Source: an uncultured Clostridia bacterium (GTDB taxonomy: Bacteria > Bacillota > Clostridia > Oscillospirales > Oscillospiraceae). From it: DNA of 64,000 bases. Below are positions 1-9,466 of this stretch, in pieces. The notes under the pieces are model-generated. The model made no database searches, was not told the DNA's origin, and worked only from the letters and a program-made list of their open reading frames with translations. The stretch is taken from the NCBI GenBank assembly GCA_946412355.1, contig CAMKGX010000002.1, forward strand, positions 1 through 64,000, written 5' to 3'. The stretch's first letter is position 1; every line of letters starts with the position of its first letter. Both the position numbers and the translations under genes were made by a program.

Positions 1-30
1 CTGATACTGTGTAATGTTTTTCTTTGCCAT
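1..30 (-). CDS. N-terminus of XRE-type HTH regulator (partial, runs off window edge)
   Basis: Reverse complement reads ATG GCA AAG AAA AAC ATT ACA CAG TAT CAG (MAKKNITQYQ), identical to the start of the complete XRE ORF at 26480..26641. Confidence 0.6.
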   Translation of the reverse strand, partial: MAKKNITQYQ

Positions 31-195
31 GGTTTCCCACAGCGGACTATAATCATTTTCCCCCCCGAAAGCGCCCGGAGAAAAGCCCGGCCCGGTCAAT
101 GATGCCACCACAGGACAAAAAGCACCCCGGCCAACTGATCCGTCTCATAGGGCAACTATGTGACAGGTCGGCAAGCCGGTAGAGTGGCTTTTTCT

Positions 196-2661
196 CTATT
201 GCCTGAGGATGCTGTTCTGCCGCACCATCCACAGCACGCGAGCGGCACTGCGGCGAAGGTCATCCAAACGGACGGTGCCGCCATCCAGTCCCTTTTGCAG
301 GGCCTCCACCTGATCCGGGCGGCCCGGCATGATGAGATCGCACTGGGCGGCCGCGGCCTTCTGCACGTCGCCGCTGGCGGGGACGGTGCAATCCTCCCGG
401 GAGGCCTTCATGGAGTCCCAGTCAGACATGACCAGGCCCTCGAAGCCCCATTCATTGCGCAGCACCTTCACCAGAAGGTCGTAGTTGTTGGTGCAGTAGA
501 CGCCGTTGACCTTGTTGTAGGCGGCCATGACGGTCATGGGGCTGGACTCCTTCACCGCGATCTCAAAGCCGCGGAGATACAACTCTCGCAGCGTGCGCTC
601 CGTCAGATTGGAGGAGGACATGTTGCGCTCCAGTTCGCAGTTGTTGGCCGCGAAGTGTTTGACACTCATGCCCTTGCCGGGGTGCCTCTGCACGCCGCGC
701 ACGATGGCGGCTGCCAGCTTACCGGAAACCACAGGGTCTTCGGAATAGTACTCAAAGGTGCGTCCGCAGAGCGGATTGCGGTGGATGTTCATGCCCGGAG
801 CAAGCCACACAGTTACGCCAAAGGCCTCCATTTCCGCGCCAACCGCGTCACCGACTTCCTCCAGAAGAGCCTGGTCAAAGCTCTGGGCCAGAAGCTGGCT
901 GCAAGGCCAGGCAGTAGCGTACTGGTAATGGACAACGCCGTCCTTGGGGTCGGCCATCTGGCTTTTCAGCGCCATGCCGGCAAAGCCGAAGAAATAGCGC
1001 TTATACGCCTCCAGATTCTCCGGCACGCGGGCGGCCTTGGTGCTGCCGTCCGGCAGCGCCACCACCTGACTGGTCAGGTTCAGTCCCGCCGGGCCGTCGG
1101 AGAGGATCACATTGGGGATGCCGAGAGCCTCATACAGCTCCGGCGTGGTGGTGCCGGAGGCGCCCATGGCCTCCACCTGCAAATTCTTGTTGGAGATGCC
1201 GCCGCCTACGGTGAGGCGAATCAACTGCTCCGCGCTCATGCCGTCGGTGACCGGATCGCCGGCCCCCGGCGTCTCATAGCGGTGTACCAGCGTCTCGGGC
1301 ACGATGGCGTCCAGCGCCAGCCGGGGCAGCCCGTCGGTGGAGAGCGCAGGACGCGCAGGCGGCGTGATCTCCGTGATCTCATGCTGGGTTGGGCAGACAT
1401 TCACGCACTGCTCCAGCACCCGCTCCCGGTCAAGCGTCAGCACGGCGCAGGGCGCGTCGCCCAGGAAGAGCGGATACTCCCCGGCGCGCAGCACCCAGGC
1501 GGCACGCGCCTCATCATAGCAGCTCAGCTCCCGCAGCGGGATGGACAGGGCCACCGTCTCCTCCTGACCGGGCTGCAGCTCTGCCGTCTTGGCAAAGGCG
1601 ACCAGACGTTTTGCCTCGGCCCCGGTTTCGCTGAAGGGCACGGCGGCGTAGACCAATACGGTCTCCAGCCCGGCGCAGCCGCCGGTGTTTTTAACCGCCG
1701 CCTTGACGGATATCTCCCCGCTTTCCGGGACGATCCCGATCAGACTCACCCCAAAGCTCGTATAGCTCAAGCCGTAGCCGAAGCGGTAGCGGGGCTTTAC
1801 GCCGAAGCTGTCAAAGAAACGATAGCCCACATAGATGCCCTCGTTGTACTCCTGGTTATACTTGTCGCCGCCCAGGTAGGAATAGGTGGTATTGGAGGGC
1901 AGGTCCTCAAAGCGGTAGGCCCAGCTTGTGGCAAGCCTGCCGGAGAAGTTCTGTTTGCCGGAGAGCACGTCGGCCAGGGCGTTGCCGCCCTCCTCGCCGC
2001 CCTGGACAAAGTAGACCAGAGCCGAGACATGGAGCGTGTCCATAAAGCTCAAATCAATTATACCGCCGCAGTTGACGACGACAACCAGGTTTTGATAGTG
2101 CGCCGACACGAAGGCCAAATTCTCCCGCTCCACGTCGTCCAGGCGGTAGTCGCCCTGCTCATCCACGCGGTCGTTGCCCTCGCCGGCCTGACGGGCCAGC
2201 ACGTACAGCGCCGTGTCGCAGCCGGAAGAAGCCACGTCCTCCTCCGTGATGGGGATCCCGGTGGGATGGCGGAAGGGCTGCACGGTGCCCAGGATCTGAT
2301 AGAAATTCTGCATACCCTTGACCCGCTCCTCCTGCTCCTGCCGGTAGGTCTCGTAGGTATCGGAATAAAAGCGGTCGAAGCGGTCCAGCCAGCCGGACGT
2401 GGCGATGTCATAGCCGGCGTTCAGAAGCCCCTGCTCGATGGTCACGCTGTAGCGTTCCCGCACCGCACCGGAGCCGGTGCCGCCCTTGACGGTCATGCGG
2501 GCGCCCGCGCCGTAGAGGGCAATCCGCTTTTCTTTTAAGGGCAGAGTGCCGTCATTTTCGAGAAGTACGAAGCCCTCCGCCGCCGCCTTGCGGGCAAGGG
2601 CGCGGTTCTTCAGCTCCAGCGGGGAGGCTTCTTTCATAGTGGGCGCTTTGATGATTTTCAT
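196..2661 (-). CDS. Glycoside hydrolase family 3 beta-glucosidase-like, permuted domain order
   Basis: C-terminal-domain motifs (AAAEGFVLLENDGTLPL) precede the Fn3-like segment (YRFGYGLSYTSF) and the TIM-barrel segment with nucleophile motif GLVMSDWDS; start overlaps upstream stop (ATGA). Confidence 0.9.
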   Translation of the reverse strand: MKIIKAPTMKEASPLELKNRALARKAAAEGFVLLENDGTLPLKEKRIALYGAGARMTVKGGTGSGAVRERYSVTIEQGLLNAGYDIATSGWLDRFDRFYSDTYETYRQEQEERVKGMQNFYQILGTVQPFRHPTGIPITEEDVASSGCDTALYVLARQAGEGNDRVDEQGDYRLDDVERENLAFVSAHYQNLVVVVNCGGIIDLSFMDTLHVSALVYFVQGGEEGGNALADVLSGKQNFSGRLATSWAYRFEDLPSNTTYSYLGGDKYNQEYNEGIYVGYRFFDSFGVKPRYRFGYGLSYTSFGVSLIGIVPESGEISVKAAVKNTGGCAGLETVLVYAAVPFSETGAEAKRLVAFAKTAELQPGQEETVALSIPLRELSCYDEARAAWVLRAGEYPLFLGDAPCAVLTLDRERVLEQCVNVCPTQHEITEITPPARPALSTDGLPRLALDAIVPETLVHRYETPGAGDPVTDGMSAEQLIRLTVGGGISNKNLQVEAMGASGTTTPELYEALGIPNVILSDGPAGLNLTSQVVALPDGSTKAARVPENLEAYKRYFFGFAGMALKSQMADPKDGVVHYQYATAWPCSQLLAQSFDQALLEEVGDAVGAEMEAFGVTVWLAPGMNIHRNPLCGRTFEYYSEDPVVSGKLAAAIVRGVQRHPGKGMSVKHFAANNCELERNMSSSNLTERTLRELYLRGFEIAVKESSPMTVMAAYNKVNGVYCTNNYDLLVKVLRNEWGFEGLVMSDWDSMKASREDCTVPASGDVQKAAAAQCDLIMPGRPDQVEALQKGLDGGTVRLDDLRRSAARVLWMVRQNSILRQ

Positions 2662-4040
2662 ACCTTGCGCTCCTTTCCGGGGTTCCAGGAATCCTGCCAG
2701 CGCAGGACGGGTCTGCCCTTCTCCCATTCAATGGGGAGCCAGACGTAGTCCGCGATGGAAGTGTTTGCGTTTTCCAGTTGGTTGGCCGCGTACATCTCCC
2801 GGCGCTCATCGTCGGTGGCCTGATAGTGGGCCGGGTCATAGTTGGCGGCGATGACCCGGGTGAAGACGTCGGCCAGCCGCGCGTCCACCTTCGTCTCCGG
2901 CAGCCAGCGGTCCGCCATGGCGATGAATGTATCTGTTCCCTCCACGCGGAAAATCTTGGAGATCTGACTGTTGAAGGAGGCGCGGGAATCGTCGTCGAGG
3001 TGGGGATCGCCCAGGCTTTCAAACACGCCGTCCCAGCTGTCGCACACGGCGCTGTCGCTGCGATTGGGCACATAGCCGGTCATGCCGCTGGTGAGCATGT
3101 ATTTCTTGCCGTCCTTTTCAAACAGGGCCGGGGCCTCCCGGGTAAAGGGCGGCGTCAGATTCGCGTAGCTCTTGGCCACTTCTGTTTCCGCGTACAGATA
3201 ATCCTCGCTCAGCGCCATGCAGAGCATGGAGGCGTGGTCGGCGTCAAAATAGAGATAGCCCTTCCCGGTGGCGGGATCGGCGATCATGTCGAAGTCGCCC
3301 GCTTTGTGGCCGCCGGGGTTGTAGAGGTTTTCCACCATCTCATAGGGGCCAAGCAGCTTGTCCGCCTGCCAGATGGTGAAGGCCGCCTCCGGGCCGGAGA
3401 GCTTGATCCAGCAGACGTATTTGCCGGTCTTCTCGCACTTGAGGATATGGGGCCTGTCCACGCGCTTGGTGGGAAACAGGGCCGAGTTGGGATCGTCCAG
3501 CTCCGGCGGGATCAGGAAGCCCCGATCCTCCCAGTTCATCAGATCCTCGGAGGCGTAAACCTTGAGGCCCCAGGTCCAGACGCCGTTTTGCCCGTCGGTG
3601 TACTCCTTGTTTTCGCCGTACCAGTAGTACAGGCCGTCTTCATAGTACACAGCACCGCCGTGGGCCTGGATGCGATCTCCCTTGGTGTCCAGCCAGGGCT
3701 GGCCGGGGCAGATCGCGTCCTGCCGGTGATCGGCGGGCCGCTTTTCTTTTGCCTTGTCCGACGCCTCGATGGCTTTGAAGCGTTCGATGAGCTTCCGCTC
3801 GCTGGGGCTGACGGCGTTTTCCGGGGTGTTCAGCGCGCTTAGCGCCTCATCCAGAGCGGCAATCACTTCCTCCGCCTTTGGGTTGCGGGTGTAGCGCACC
3901 AGCTGCTCCACGGAGAGCTGCGCGGCCTGGGGGCTGCCCTCCGCCATCTTCCGCATCCCCGGCAGAAAGCGGTCGAACACCTGGACCGCCTGCTCATTTT
4001 CCACCAGGTGGGCGATCTTCATGCTGACGTTATAGATCAT
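2658..4040 (-). CDS. Glycoside hydrolase family 43-like protein with N-terminal helical domain
   Basis: IQAHGGAVYYEDGLYYWYGENK, FDMIADPATGKGYLYFD motifs typical of GH43 five-bladed propellers. Confidence 0.8.
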   Translation of the reverse strand: MIYNVSMKIAHLVENEQAVQVFDRFLPGMRKMAEGSPQAAQLSVEQLVRYTRNPKAEEVIAALDEALSALNTPENAVSPSERKLIERFKAIEASDKAKEKRPADHRQDAICPGQPWLDTKGDRIQAHGGAVYYEDGLYYWYGENKEYTDGQNGVWTWGLKVYASEDLMNWEDRGFLIPPELDDPNSALFPTKRVDRPHILKCEKTGKYVCWIKLSGPEAAFTIWQADKLLGPYEMVENLYNPGGHKAGDFDMIADPATGKGYLYFDADHASMLCMALSEDYLYAETEVAKSYANLTPPFTREAPALFEKDGKKYMLTSGMTGYVPNRSDSAVCDSWDGVFESLGDPHLDDDSRASFNSQISKIFRVEGTDTFIAMADRWLPETKVDARLADVFTRVIAANYDPAHYQATDDERREMYAANQLENANTSIADYVWLPIEWEKGRPVLRWQDSWNPGKERKV

Positions 4041-4043
4041 GGC

Positions 4044-6206
4044 TCAGTTCTCCTTTTTGATCTTCTGCAACGCGGCGTTGAGGCTGCGGATCATCTCGCC
4101 GGGCACACTGTCGCCCGCCTGCTTGATGAGGCTTTCCAGGCTGAGTCCGGCCATCATCTTCTGGAGATTGGCGTTGTCGTTTGCAGCTTTGGCCACATCG
4201 CCTCGCGTGGCCGTCATGCGCTCCATCATGCGGCCGAGGATCGCAGCCGTCCGGGGATTCTGCGACAGGGCGCCCATGGTGTCCTTGATCGAATAACAGC
4301 TCGGATCGTAGTCTGCCGTGTCAAACCAGTTGATCACCGCCTGCTTGCGGAAGAGATAGGCGGGATTTGGCGCATCGGCCCGGCGGACAATGCTCTCGTC
4401 CCGGTTCTCTCCGCTGACAGCTTCGATCCTGTGCTCACCGGAAATGGGGACGGAGAAGGTAAAGACGGTCTTGCCGGATTTGGTTTCCAGCTCCCTGCCA
4501 TCCACATAGAGCGTCACACTCTCGCAGTTGGAGTAGACCTTGATCTCCGTCGTATCCTCGGCACGATCCACATAGCGCTTGCCGCACAGATGCACAAAAG
4601 GCTCCTTGCTCCAGGCGGCCTTGTAGAGATAGAAGGCGTCCTTTCTGGTCTTGTGGTCGAACTCCACCAGACCTTTCTGGTTTTCACCCTTCTTGCCGCC
4701 CTCGTCGCGCCCGTCGGCGGCAAAGTCGAAGAGGTTCCACACATGGGTGGCCCAGAGCCAGGGTCGCTCCTCAATGAGCTTCAGGATATGCTCGTGGTAC
4801 ACGCACTGATACTCCTCGGTATAATCGCCTTTCTCCGGTCGGGAGGAGTGGAAAGCCGTGTTGGCGTCCGCGCCGTATTCGGAAAAGCCGATGACGCGAT
4901 CGGGGTACATGGCGTGATACTCGTCGAAAAACTGCTCGTTCTGCTCCAGCTCCCCCAGATACCAGCCGAAGTAGAGGTTGTAGCTGGCGATGTCGGCAAT
5001 CGGAATCAGCGGGCTGTCCTTTTCCAGCATGAAGGCGTGGGCCATGACCGTTGGGCGGGTGGAATCCATCTCGTGACAGAGCTCATTCAGCTCCCGGTGG
5101 TCTTGCAGCAGCTCCTCTGTCACCGCGCCGCTGGCGGTGATCTCGTTGGAGAGTCCCCAGCAGACGACGGAGGGGTGGTTATAGCACTGGGTGATCAGCT
5201 CTCGCATCTGATTCAGAGCGTTCTGCTTGCCGCCGGACATGTGCTTTGTGATGTACGGGATCTCCGCCCAGACGATGATACCGTTTTCGTCGCAGAGATC
5301 GTAGAACGCCTGGGCGTGCTGGTAATGAGCCAGGCGCAGCGTGTTTGCGCCAAGCTCCCGGATGATTGCCATATCGGCCTTGTGATCTTCATAAATGAGG
5401 GCGCTGCCCTTTCCTTTCAAGTCCTGGTGGCGGCTGACGCCCCGGAGGGGATAGCTGCGGCCGTTGAGGAAGAAGCCCTTCTGCGGGTCGATTCTGAACT
5501 CCCGGCAGCCGAAACGGGTCGAGACCTCGTCACCGGAGGGCAGGGTGGCGGTGGCGGTGTAAAGATAGGGGTCAAAGACGCCGTCCCACAGGTGGACGTT
5601 GTCAATGGTAAAGGTCGCGCAGCGCACCACGGTCTGGCTCTCGCCGTTTACGGTGATGGTGACGCTCTGGCCGTTGTGCCACGTCTCCACGGTGACGGTG
5701 GCGGTTTTCTTTGCCAAATCCACCACGGGGGTCACCTTGATGCCGGGGGTGCCGTCCTTCAAAAGCTCGAAATGCTCTGCGGGCACGGCAATCAGCTTCA
5801 CATCCCGGTAGATGCCACCGTAGAAGGTGAAGTCCGCCATCTGGGGATACACCCGGTCGTTGGCGCTGTTGTCCACGCTGACGGTGAGCCGGTTTTCCGC
5901 TTCCAGGGCGTCGGTGATGTCCACACGGAAGGTGGCATAGCCGCCCTCGTGGTGGGCAAGGAGCCTGCCGTTCAGCGTCACGTCCGCCGTCATGGCCACG
6001 CCGTCGAACTCGATAAAGCAGCGCTCGCCGTCTTTCAGTTCCGGCCTGGCAAAGCGCTTTTCGTAAGCTGCCGTGCCGCGCCAATAGTCATTGCCGCCGT
6101 CCTGCCCGTCCACGGCGTTCCAGGTGTGGGGCAGGGTGACGGGCACGGCGGCTTCACCGGGCTTATAGAAAAGCCAGTCTTCATTGAAAGAAATGATTTT
6201 TCTCAT
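4044..6206 (-). CDS. Glycoside hydrolase family 2 (beta-galactosidase/beta-glucuronidase-like)
   Basis: LRGVSRHQDLKGKG, LRLAHYQHAQAFYDLCDENGIIVWAEIPY, WGLSNEI motifs. Confidence 0.92.
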   Translation of the reverse strand: MRKIISFNEDWLFYKPGEAAVPVTLPHTWNAVDGQDGGNDYWRGTAAYEKRFARPELKDGERCFIEFDGVAMTADVTLNGRLLAHHEGGYATFRVDITDALEAENRLTVSVDNSANDRVYPQMADFTFYGGIYRDVKLIAVPAEHFELLKDGTPGIKVTPVVDLAKKTATVTVETWHNGQSVTITVNGESQTVVRCATFTIDNVHLWDGVFDPYLYTATATLPSGDEVSTRFGCREFRIDPQKGFFLNGRSYPLRGVSRHQDLKGKGSALIYEDHKADMAIIRELGANTLRLAHYQHAQAFYDLCDENGIIVWAEIPYITKHMSGGKQNALNQMRELITQCYNHPSVVCWGLSNEITASGAVTEELLQDHRELNELCHEMDSTRPTVMAHAFMLEKDSPLIPIADIASYNLYFGWYLGELEQNEQFFDEYHAMYPDRVIGFSEYGADANTAFHSSRPEKGDYTEEYQCVYHEHILKLIEERPWLWATHVWNLFDFAADGRDEGGKKGENQKGLVEFDHKTRKDAFYLYKAAWSKEPFVHLCGKRYVDRAEDTTEIKVYSNCESVTLYVDGRELETKSGKTVFTFSVPISGEHRIEAVSGENRDESIVRRADAPNPAYLFRKQAVINWFDTADYDPSCYSIKDTMGALSQNPRTAAILGRMMERMTATRGDVAKAANDNANLQKMMAGLSLESLIKQAGDSVPGEMIRSLNAALQKIKKEN

Positions 6207-6278
6207 GTGTTTTCTCCTTGATGAAAGCGGGACGGGGCAACGGCAGCACGCCGCTGCCCCGTCGGCAGGTGTTACAGC

Positions 6279-8063
6279 TTATTTCTTTGCTTTTGCGGCT
6301 TTGGCGTCCGCCTTTGCCTGCCTGGCAGCCAGCTTGTCCAGGTATTTCTGGTTCTCTGCCTCAAAGTCCAGGCCGCGCTTTTCGCATTTGGCCTTCAGGT
6401 CGGCGATGCGGTTGGCCTCGGTCTCGGCCTTCTGGGCCTCGATCTCCCGGCGCTCCAGCTCGGCGGGGGGCAGGTATTCCAGACCGTGGGCGGCATACTC
6501 GGCCACCCGGCGCTCCTGCAGCTCAGCGGAGACCTGGGGCATCTTCTTCTCAATGTCAAAGAAGAACTTGAACAGCAGGAAAATCATGACGCCCATCACG
6601 ATGTAGGTGCCCTGGTAGGAGAAGTTGATCCAGCCGGTGGCGGCGGCGGGCTGGTCGGCATAGAGCTTCACGCCCTCGGCGGACAGGCCGATCTCGGTGG
6701 GCTGGGCATACTTGGTGATCATCAGACCCAGGTTGAACAGGCCCTGGGCGATACCCACGGCGAACATCATGGCCGCGGAGACGAAGCCGCCGGTAAGGCC
6801 GTCGCAGCGGGTGTCGGACTTCCACTCCACGTGGTCGATCACGTCGCCCATGTAGGACATGATGAGGTAGGAGAAGGCGATGTTGCCGATGGCGGCCAGG
6901 GCCGTGCCCATCATGATGAACATACGGTTGCCGGCCATGGCGTAGGCGAACACGGAGCCGATAACTGTCAGAATGGAGCCCATCCAGATGGTCTTGGTGC
7001 GGCCCAGCTTTTTGACCATCGGCAGCACCAGGGCGATGCCGGGGCCCATGGGGGACAGGGCGATCATCTGGAAGGTGGCCTGGATGGCGGCCCGGGCGCC
7101 GTACTGGTTGCCGCGGACGACCCAGCCGCAGTAATAGATCAGGGAGATGTTGCGCATATTGCCGAGCACGTTGAAGGTGAACACGATCAGCACGAAGATG
7201 ATCCAGTATTTATCTTTGATGCACTGGGCAAGCTGCTCGCGGAGTGTGGCTTCCGGTTTGACCAGGGTGTGCTCCGCTTCCACGCGGGCAGCCTCATCGG
7301 TGAGGCCGATACCGCCGCGGCGCTCCTCGGTGACGCGCTCACGGGTGAAGAAGTACTGGATAAAGGTCAGGGGGATCGCAAGGCAGCTCATCAGGCTCAT
7401 GGTGAGCAGATAGCCCTGGGCGTCGTTGCCGTTCATGGCCGCGCAGACGCCGGAGAGGATCATCGGGAAGAGGATGGAGACGATGCCGGTGCCGATGTTG
7501 CGGGTGATCTCGGCGGCGGTGGCCAGGTTCTTGCGCTGCTGCACATTGCGGGTGGAGAGGGCGGGCGTCAGCTCCTTGGACATGTTCCACATGGTGAAGG
7601 ACACGCAGTAGTAAAGCACATAGGAGAAGCAGACCCACGCGGCCTGGATTCTGGAGCCGGAGAAGGGCATCCAGAACAGCAGCACCACGCTGAGCACCAC
7701 CAGGGGGATGGACAGAATCAGCCAGGGGCGGACCTTGCCCTGTCGGCAAACCGTGGAGTCGATGATCTTGGACATGACGATGTTGGTCACGGCGTCAATA
7801 ATCTTCGACAGCAGCGGGAAGAGGACCATAAAGCTGGCCATCCACACGGCCCGCTCTGCCGTGAAGCCCAGCACGTCCGTCATGTACTGGTTGTAATAGC
7901 TGTTGACAATGGACTGCACAACCAGCATCCCGTAGGGTCCGATCACATAGCCCAGCCACATTTCCTTGGGCGTTACGTTGGCCGTGGTAATGCGGGAGTT
8001 CCATTTCTCACTCCGAAACGCATTGCCCAGCAGGCCGTGCTTTGTTTTTACCGCTGTACTCAT
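6279..8063 (-). CDS. MFS transporter, glycoside-pentoside-hexuronide (GPH) symporter type, with charged C-terminal tail
   Basis: Multiple TM segments, GPH-like N-terminus; C-terminal ~90 aa Lys/Ala/Glu-rich tail. Confidence 0.85.
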   Translation of the reverse strand: MSTAVKTKHGLLGNAFRSEKWNSRITTANVTPKEMWLGYVIGPYGMLVVQSIVNSYYNQYMTDVLGFTAERAVWMASFMVLFPLLSKIIDAVTNIVMSKIIDSTVCRQGKVRPWLILSIPLVVLSVVLLFWMPFSGSRIQAAWVCFSYVLYYCVSFTMWNMSKELTPALSTRNVQQRKNLATAAEITRNIGTGIVSILFPMILSGVCAAMNGNDAQGYLLTMSLMSCLAIPLTFIQYFFTRERVTEERRGGIGLTDEAARVEAEHTLVKPEATLREQLAQCIKDKYWIIFVLIVFTFNVLGNMRNISLIYYCGWVVRGNQYGARAAIQATFQMIALSPMGPGIALVLPMVKKLGRTKTIWMGSILTVIGSVFAYAMAGNRMFIMMGTALAAIGNIAFSYLIMSYMGDVIDHVEWKSDTRCDGLTGGFVSAAMMFAVGIAQGLFNLGLMITKYAQPTEIGLSAEGVKLYADQPAAATGWINFSYQGTYIVMGVMIFLLFKFFFDIEKKMPQVSAELQERRVAEYAAHGLEYLPPAELERREIEAQKAETEANRIADLKAKCEKRGLDFEAENQKYLDKLAARQAKADAKAAKAKK

Positions 8064-8252
8064 AGCATTGCCTCCTTTTATTTTTGCGGCTTTTTTCTGT
8101 CGATTTCACTATACCCATGGGAAGACGGCCATGTAAAGCAAAGTTATTGCGAACGAAACAATATTATTGCCTTATTTCCAAACGCAGCAATTCTGTATCT
8201 TGTATAGCAATTTAATTGTGTTATGATACGGGTAAAGAGGAGGGTGATGATT

Positions 8253-9464
8253 ATGGATGAACAGACTGTCCCCTTTGACAAAATGGATTCTTTCGCGGAT
8301 GCGCTGCTTTGCAGCCCTGCCGTGTACACCTGGCGCTACGCAGCAGACGGCGCACTGACGGCCACCAACTGCCCGGAGCACGTCTATCACCGGATCTTTG
8401 AGCACACCGGCTGCCTTTCCTACATGATACAGGAGGGGAAGGCCAAGCGCACACCGCTGATCCTGGGCGCGGCAATGGGCATCCTCTGGGCCGCGGTGTA
8501 CGAATGGCGGGAGGATGAGCTGGTATGGTGCCACGTGATCGGCCCGGTGTTTCACAACGAGGTGAGCAACGTGCTGCTGAGTGACGCGATCCGGCGCTAT
8601 CACATCGACCCCGCCTGGCAGCCGACCTTCACCCGGGCCATGCAGAGCATCCCCGCCGTCTCCTCCATCCTGTTTTTTCAGTACGCCGTCATGCTGCACT
8701 GCTTGGTTACCGGCGAAAAGCTCAGCCGCAGCGACCTGCGCTTTCAGCATCAGGAGGAGCCGGTGCGGGAGAAAAAACAGGCCTCGCGGCGAAACCGGCA
8801 TCACACCTATCAGGCGGAGCAGGCGCTGCTGCAAATGGTGCGGTACGGTGATATGAACTACCGCAGCGCCATGGAAAAGGCAGGACAGCTCTCCAGCGGC
8901 GTGGGGATATCCACCAGCGATCCCGTGAAGCGGGCCATCCTGTCCGCCAGCAACTTTACCGCCCTGTGTACCCGGGCCGCCATCGAAGGGGGCCTGACGC
9001 CGGACACCGCCTACACCGTGGGCGACAGCTATATCCAAAGCCTGACCCAGTGCAGGACCATCGCCGACGTGCGGACCGTCAACCACGCCATGTACGAGGA
9101 TTTCATTCAGCGCGTACACCGGCAGCGATACAACCCCAGCTATTCCCGGCAGATTCAGAGCTGCGTGGCCTATATCGAAGCCCATCCGGACGAAGAACTG
9201 TCGCTGGAAACGCTGGCCCGCCAGGTGGGCTATTCGGAGTACCATCTCTCCCGCAAATTTAAGGAGGAGACCGGCGACAATATCCGGGATTACATTAAAT
9301 ACGCCCGCATCGAGCGGGCCAAGCTCCTGCTTGCCACCTCGGATCTGAGCATCAGGGAGATTGCAGAGCAGCTCCGCTTCTGCGCGCCCAGCCATTTTGC
9401 CCGGGTGTTCCGGGAGGTGACCGGCCAGCTCCCGCAGGAGTACCGAAAGGAAAACTACAAATAG
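8253..9464 (+). CDS. AraC family transcriptional regulator
   Basis: C-terminal double HTH (LSLETLARQVGYSEYHLSRKFKEETGDNIRDYIKYARIERAK); AGGAGG RBS at 8238-8243. Confidence 0.9.
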   Translation: MDEQTVPFDKMDSFADALLCSPAVYTWRYAADGALTATNCPEHVYHRIFEHTGCLSYMIQEGKAKRTPLILGAAMGILWAAVYEWREDELVWCHVIGPVFHNEVSNVLLSDAIRRYHIDPAWQPTFTRAMQSIPAVSSILFFQYAVMLHCLVTGEKLSRSDLRFQHQEEPVREKKQASRRNRHHTYQAEQALLQMVRYGDMNYRSAMEKAGQLSSGVGISTSDPVKRAILSASNFTALCTRAAIEGGLTPDTAYTVGDSYIQSLTQCRTIADVRTVNHAMYEDFIQRVHRQRYNPSYSRQIQSCVAYIEAHPDEELSLETLARQVGYSEYHLSRKFKEETGDNIRDYIKYARIERAKLLLATSDLSIREIAEQLRFCAPSHFARVFREVTGQLPQEYRKENYK

Positions 9465-9466
9465 CG

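Noticed and set aside
160-2538. 792-aa plus-strand ORF
   Set aside because: Antisense shadow of the GH3 gene caused by high GC at codon position 3; His/Gly/Ala-rich, no family motifs.
4008-6221. 737-aa plus-strand ORF
   Set aside because: Antisense shadow of the GH2 gene.
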